From Actinomycetes bacterium (GTDB lineage Bacteria; Actinomycetota; Acidimicrobiia; Acidimicrobiales; Bog-793), in contig JAKACF010000196.1 in the NCBI GenBank assembly GCA_021821585.1, positions 1 through 5,683 of the forward strand: a stretch of 5,683 bases of DNA, in the 5' to 3' direction. Shown here in pieces: positions 5,418 to 5,683 of the stretch; positions within the stretch are counted from its first letter, which is position 1, and every line of letters begins with the position of its first letter. Below the pieces are notes generated by a model, which saw only the letters and a list, made by a program, of their open reading frames with translations, was not told the origin of the DNA and searched no databases. A program made the position numbers and the translations under genes.

Positions 5418-5683
5418 CGCCGCCGCCGCAGCCTGCTTCACCTTCGACTTCGACGCCGAGGAGGTCTGGATCGGCGAGGACCCGGCCAACGCCTCCCGGC
5501 CGGGCGTGCTCTCCCAGGGCGGCTACGGCGCCAGGGTGGCCGTGCCGGCCATCCTCGAGCTGCTCGAGCGCCACCAGGTGCGGGCGACCTTCTTCGTCCC
5601 CGGCCGGGTGGCCGAGCGCCACCCCGGCCGCGTCGAGCAGATCGTCGCCGCCGGCCACGAGCTCGCCCACCACGGCTACACCC
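5404..5683 (+). CDS. CE4/NodB-fold polysaccharide deacetylase-family hydrolase (5' part, cut by window edge)
   Basis: Ninety-three residues are visible before the window ends. The catalytic domain begins almost at once: FTFDFDAEE (12-20) with Asp15 and Asp17 is the first NodB motif, followed by DPANASRPGVLSQGGYG (26-42), then RATFFVPG (60-67) and AGHELAHHGYT (83-93). The last matches the second motif, which supplies metal-binding histidines. The single base after Thr93 is C, consistent with a following His codon. The DFDAE form and the GVLSQGGYG stretch resemble the branch of CE4 containing H. pylori PgdA-like proteins, cyclic imide hydrolase and PuuE-type allantoinase more than secreted chitin or xylan deacetylases. 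No signal peptide or membrane segment precedes the domain, so it is probably cytoplasmic and acts on a small imported molecule. The family is firm; the specific reaction is inferred. Confidence 0.9.
   Translation, partial: MWPRDAAAAACFTFDFDAEEVWIGEDPANASRPGVLSQGGYGARVAVPAILELLERHQVRATFFVPGRVAERHPGRVEQIVAAGHELAHHGYT

Noticed and set aside
4233..5489. Minus-strand open frame of 418 codons opposite the LivM-type permease
   Set aside because: Its product is a Glu/Asp/Arg/Gly-rich shadow of a real membrane protein. It spans three genes and has no recognisable motif.
1..5683. CRISPR array, tRNA/rRNA, insertion sequence, transposon ends, rho-independent terminator or riboswitch
   Set aside because: No repeat-spacer pattern, transposase, terminal inverted repeats, structural RNA-like segment or hairpin plus T-run was seen. 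The window is almost entirely occupied by the listed genes.

Overview
This window is GC-rich, with strongly G/C-biased third codon positions, GTG starts and overlapping genes. That fits a high-GC Actinomycetota-type chromosome, though no gene here fixes the taxon. It is densely coding: one partial gene on the minus strand, a 191-bp divergent promoter region, then a tightly packed six-gene plus-strand operon that runs off the right edge.

Layout: (1) 1-433, minus strand: a LuxR/NarL-type DNA-binding regulator, its C-terminal end cut by the window edge. (2) 434-624: the only real intergenic region. It has an AT-rich patch with an ATTGAC/GTCAAT inverted repeat that could hold overlapping divergent promoters, then a leader with two short direct-repeat pairs and a strong Shine-Dalgarno site. 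(3) 625-5417: a complete transporter of the hydrophobic/branched-chain amino acid (HAAT, Liv/Urt/Ami) ABC class, in the order binding protein, LivG-type ATPase, LivF-type ATPase, LivH-type permease, LivM-type permease. (4) 5404-5683: the 5' part of a CE4/NodB-fold deacetylase-like hydrolase, overlapping the last transporter gene.

All six plus-strand genes are joined by 1-14 bp overlaps (GTGA, TGATG or a 14-bp overlap), so they are almost certainly one transcript with coupled translation. The visible hydrolase has no signal peptide, so it probably acts in the cytoplasm. The simplest model is an uptake-and-hydrolysis operon: the binding protein captures a small, probably nitrogen-containing solute, the transporter imports it, and the hydrolase opens or deacylates it, under control of the divergent LuxR-type regulator. 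The substrate cannot be read from the sequence. A cyclic imide, ureide or related amide is my inference from the hydrolase family.

The most unusual feature is in the LivG-type ATPase. Its ABC signature (LSxGQ in the family) is replaced, without any indel, by LGVFD, while Walker A, Q-loop, Walker B and H-loop are intact. The partner LivF-type ATPase has a good LSGGE signature but Glu at the H-loop position. Both defects fall on the same composite ATP site, so this importer probably has one canonical and one degenerate nucleotide site, an arrangement best known from heterodimeric ABC exporters.
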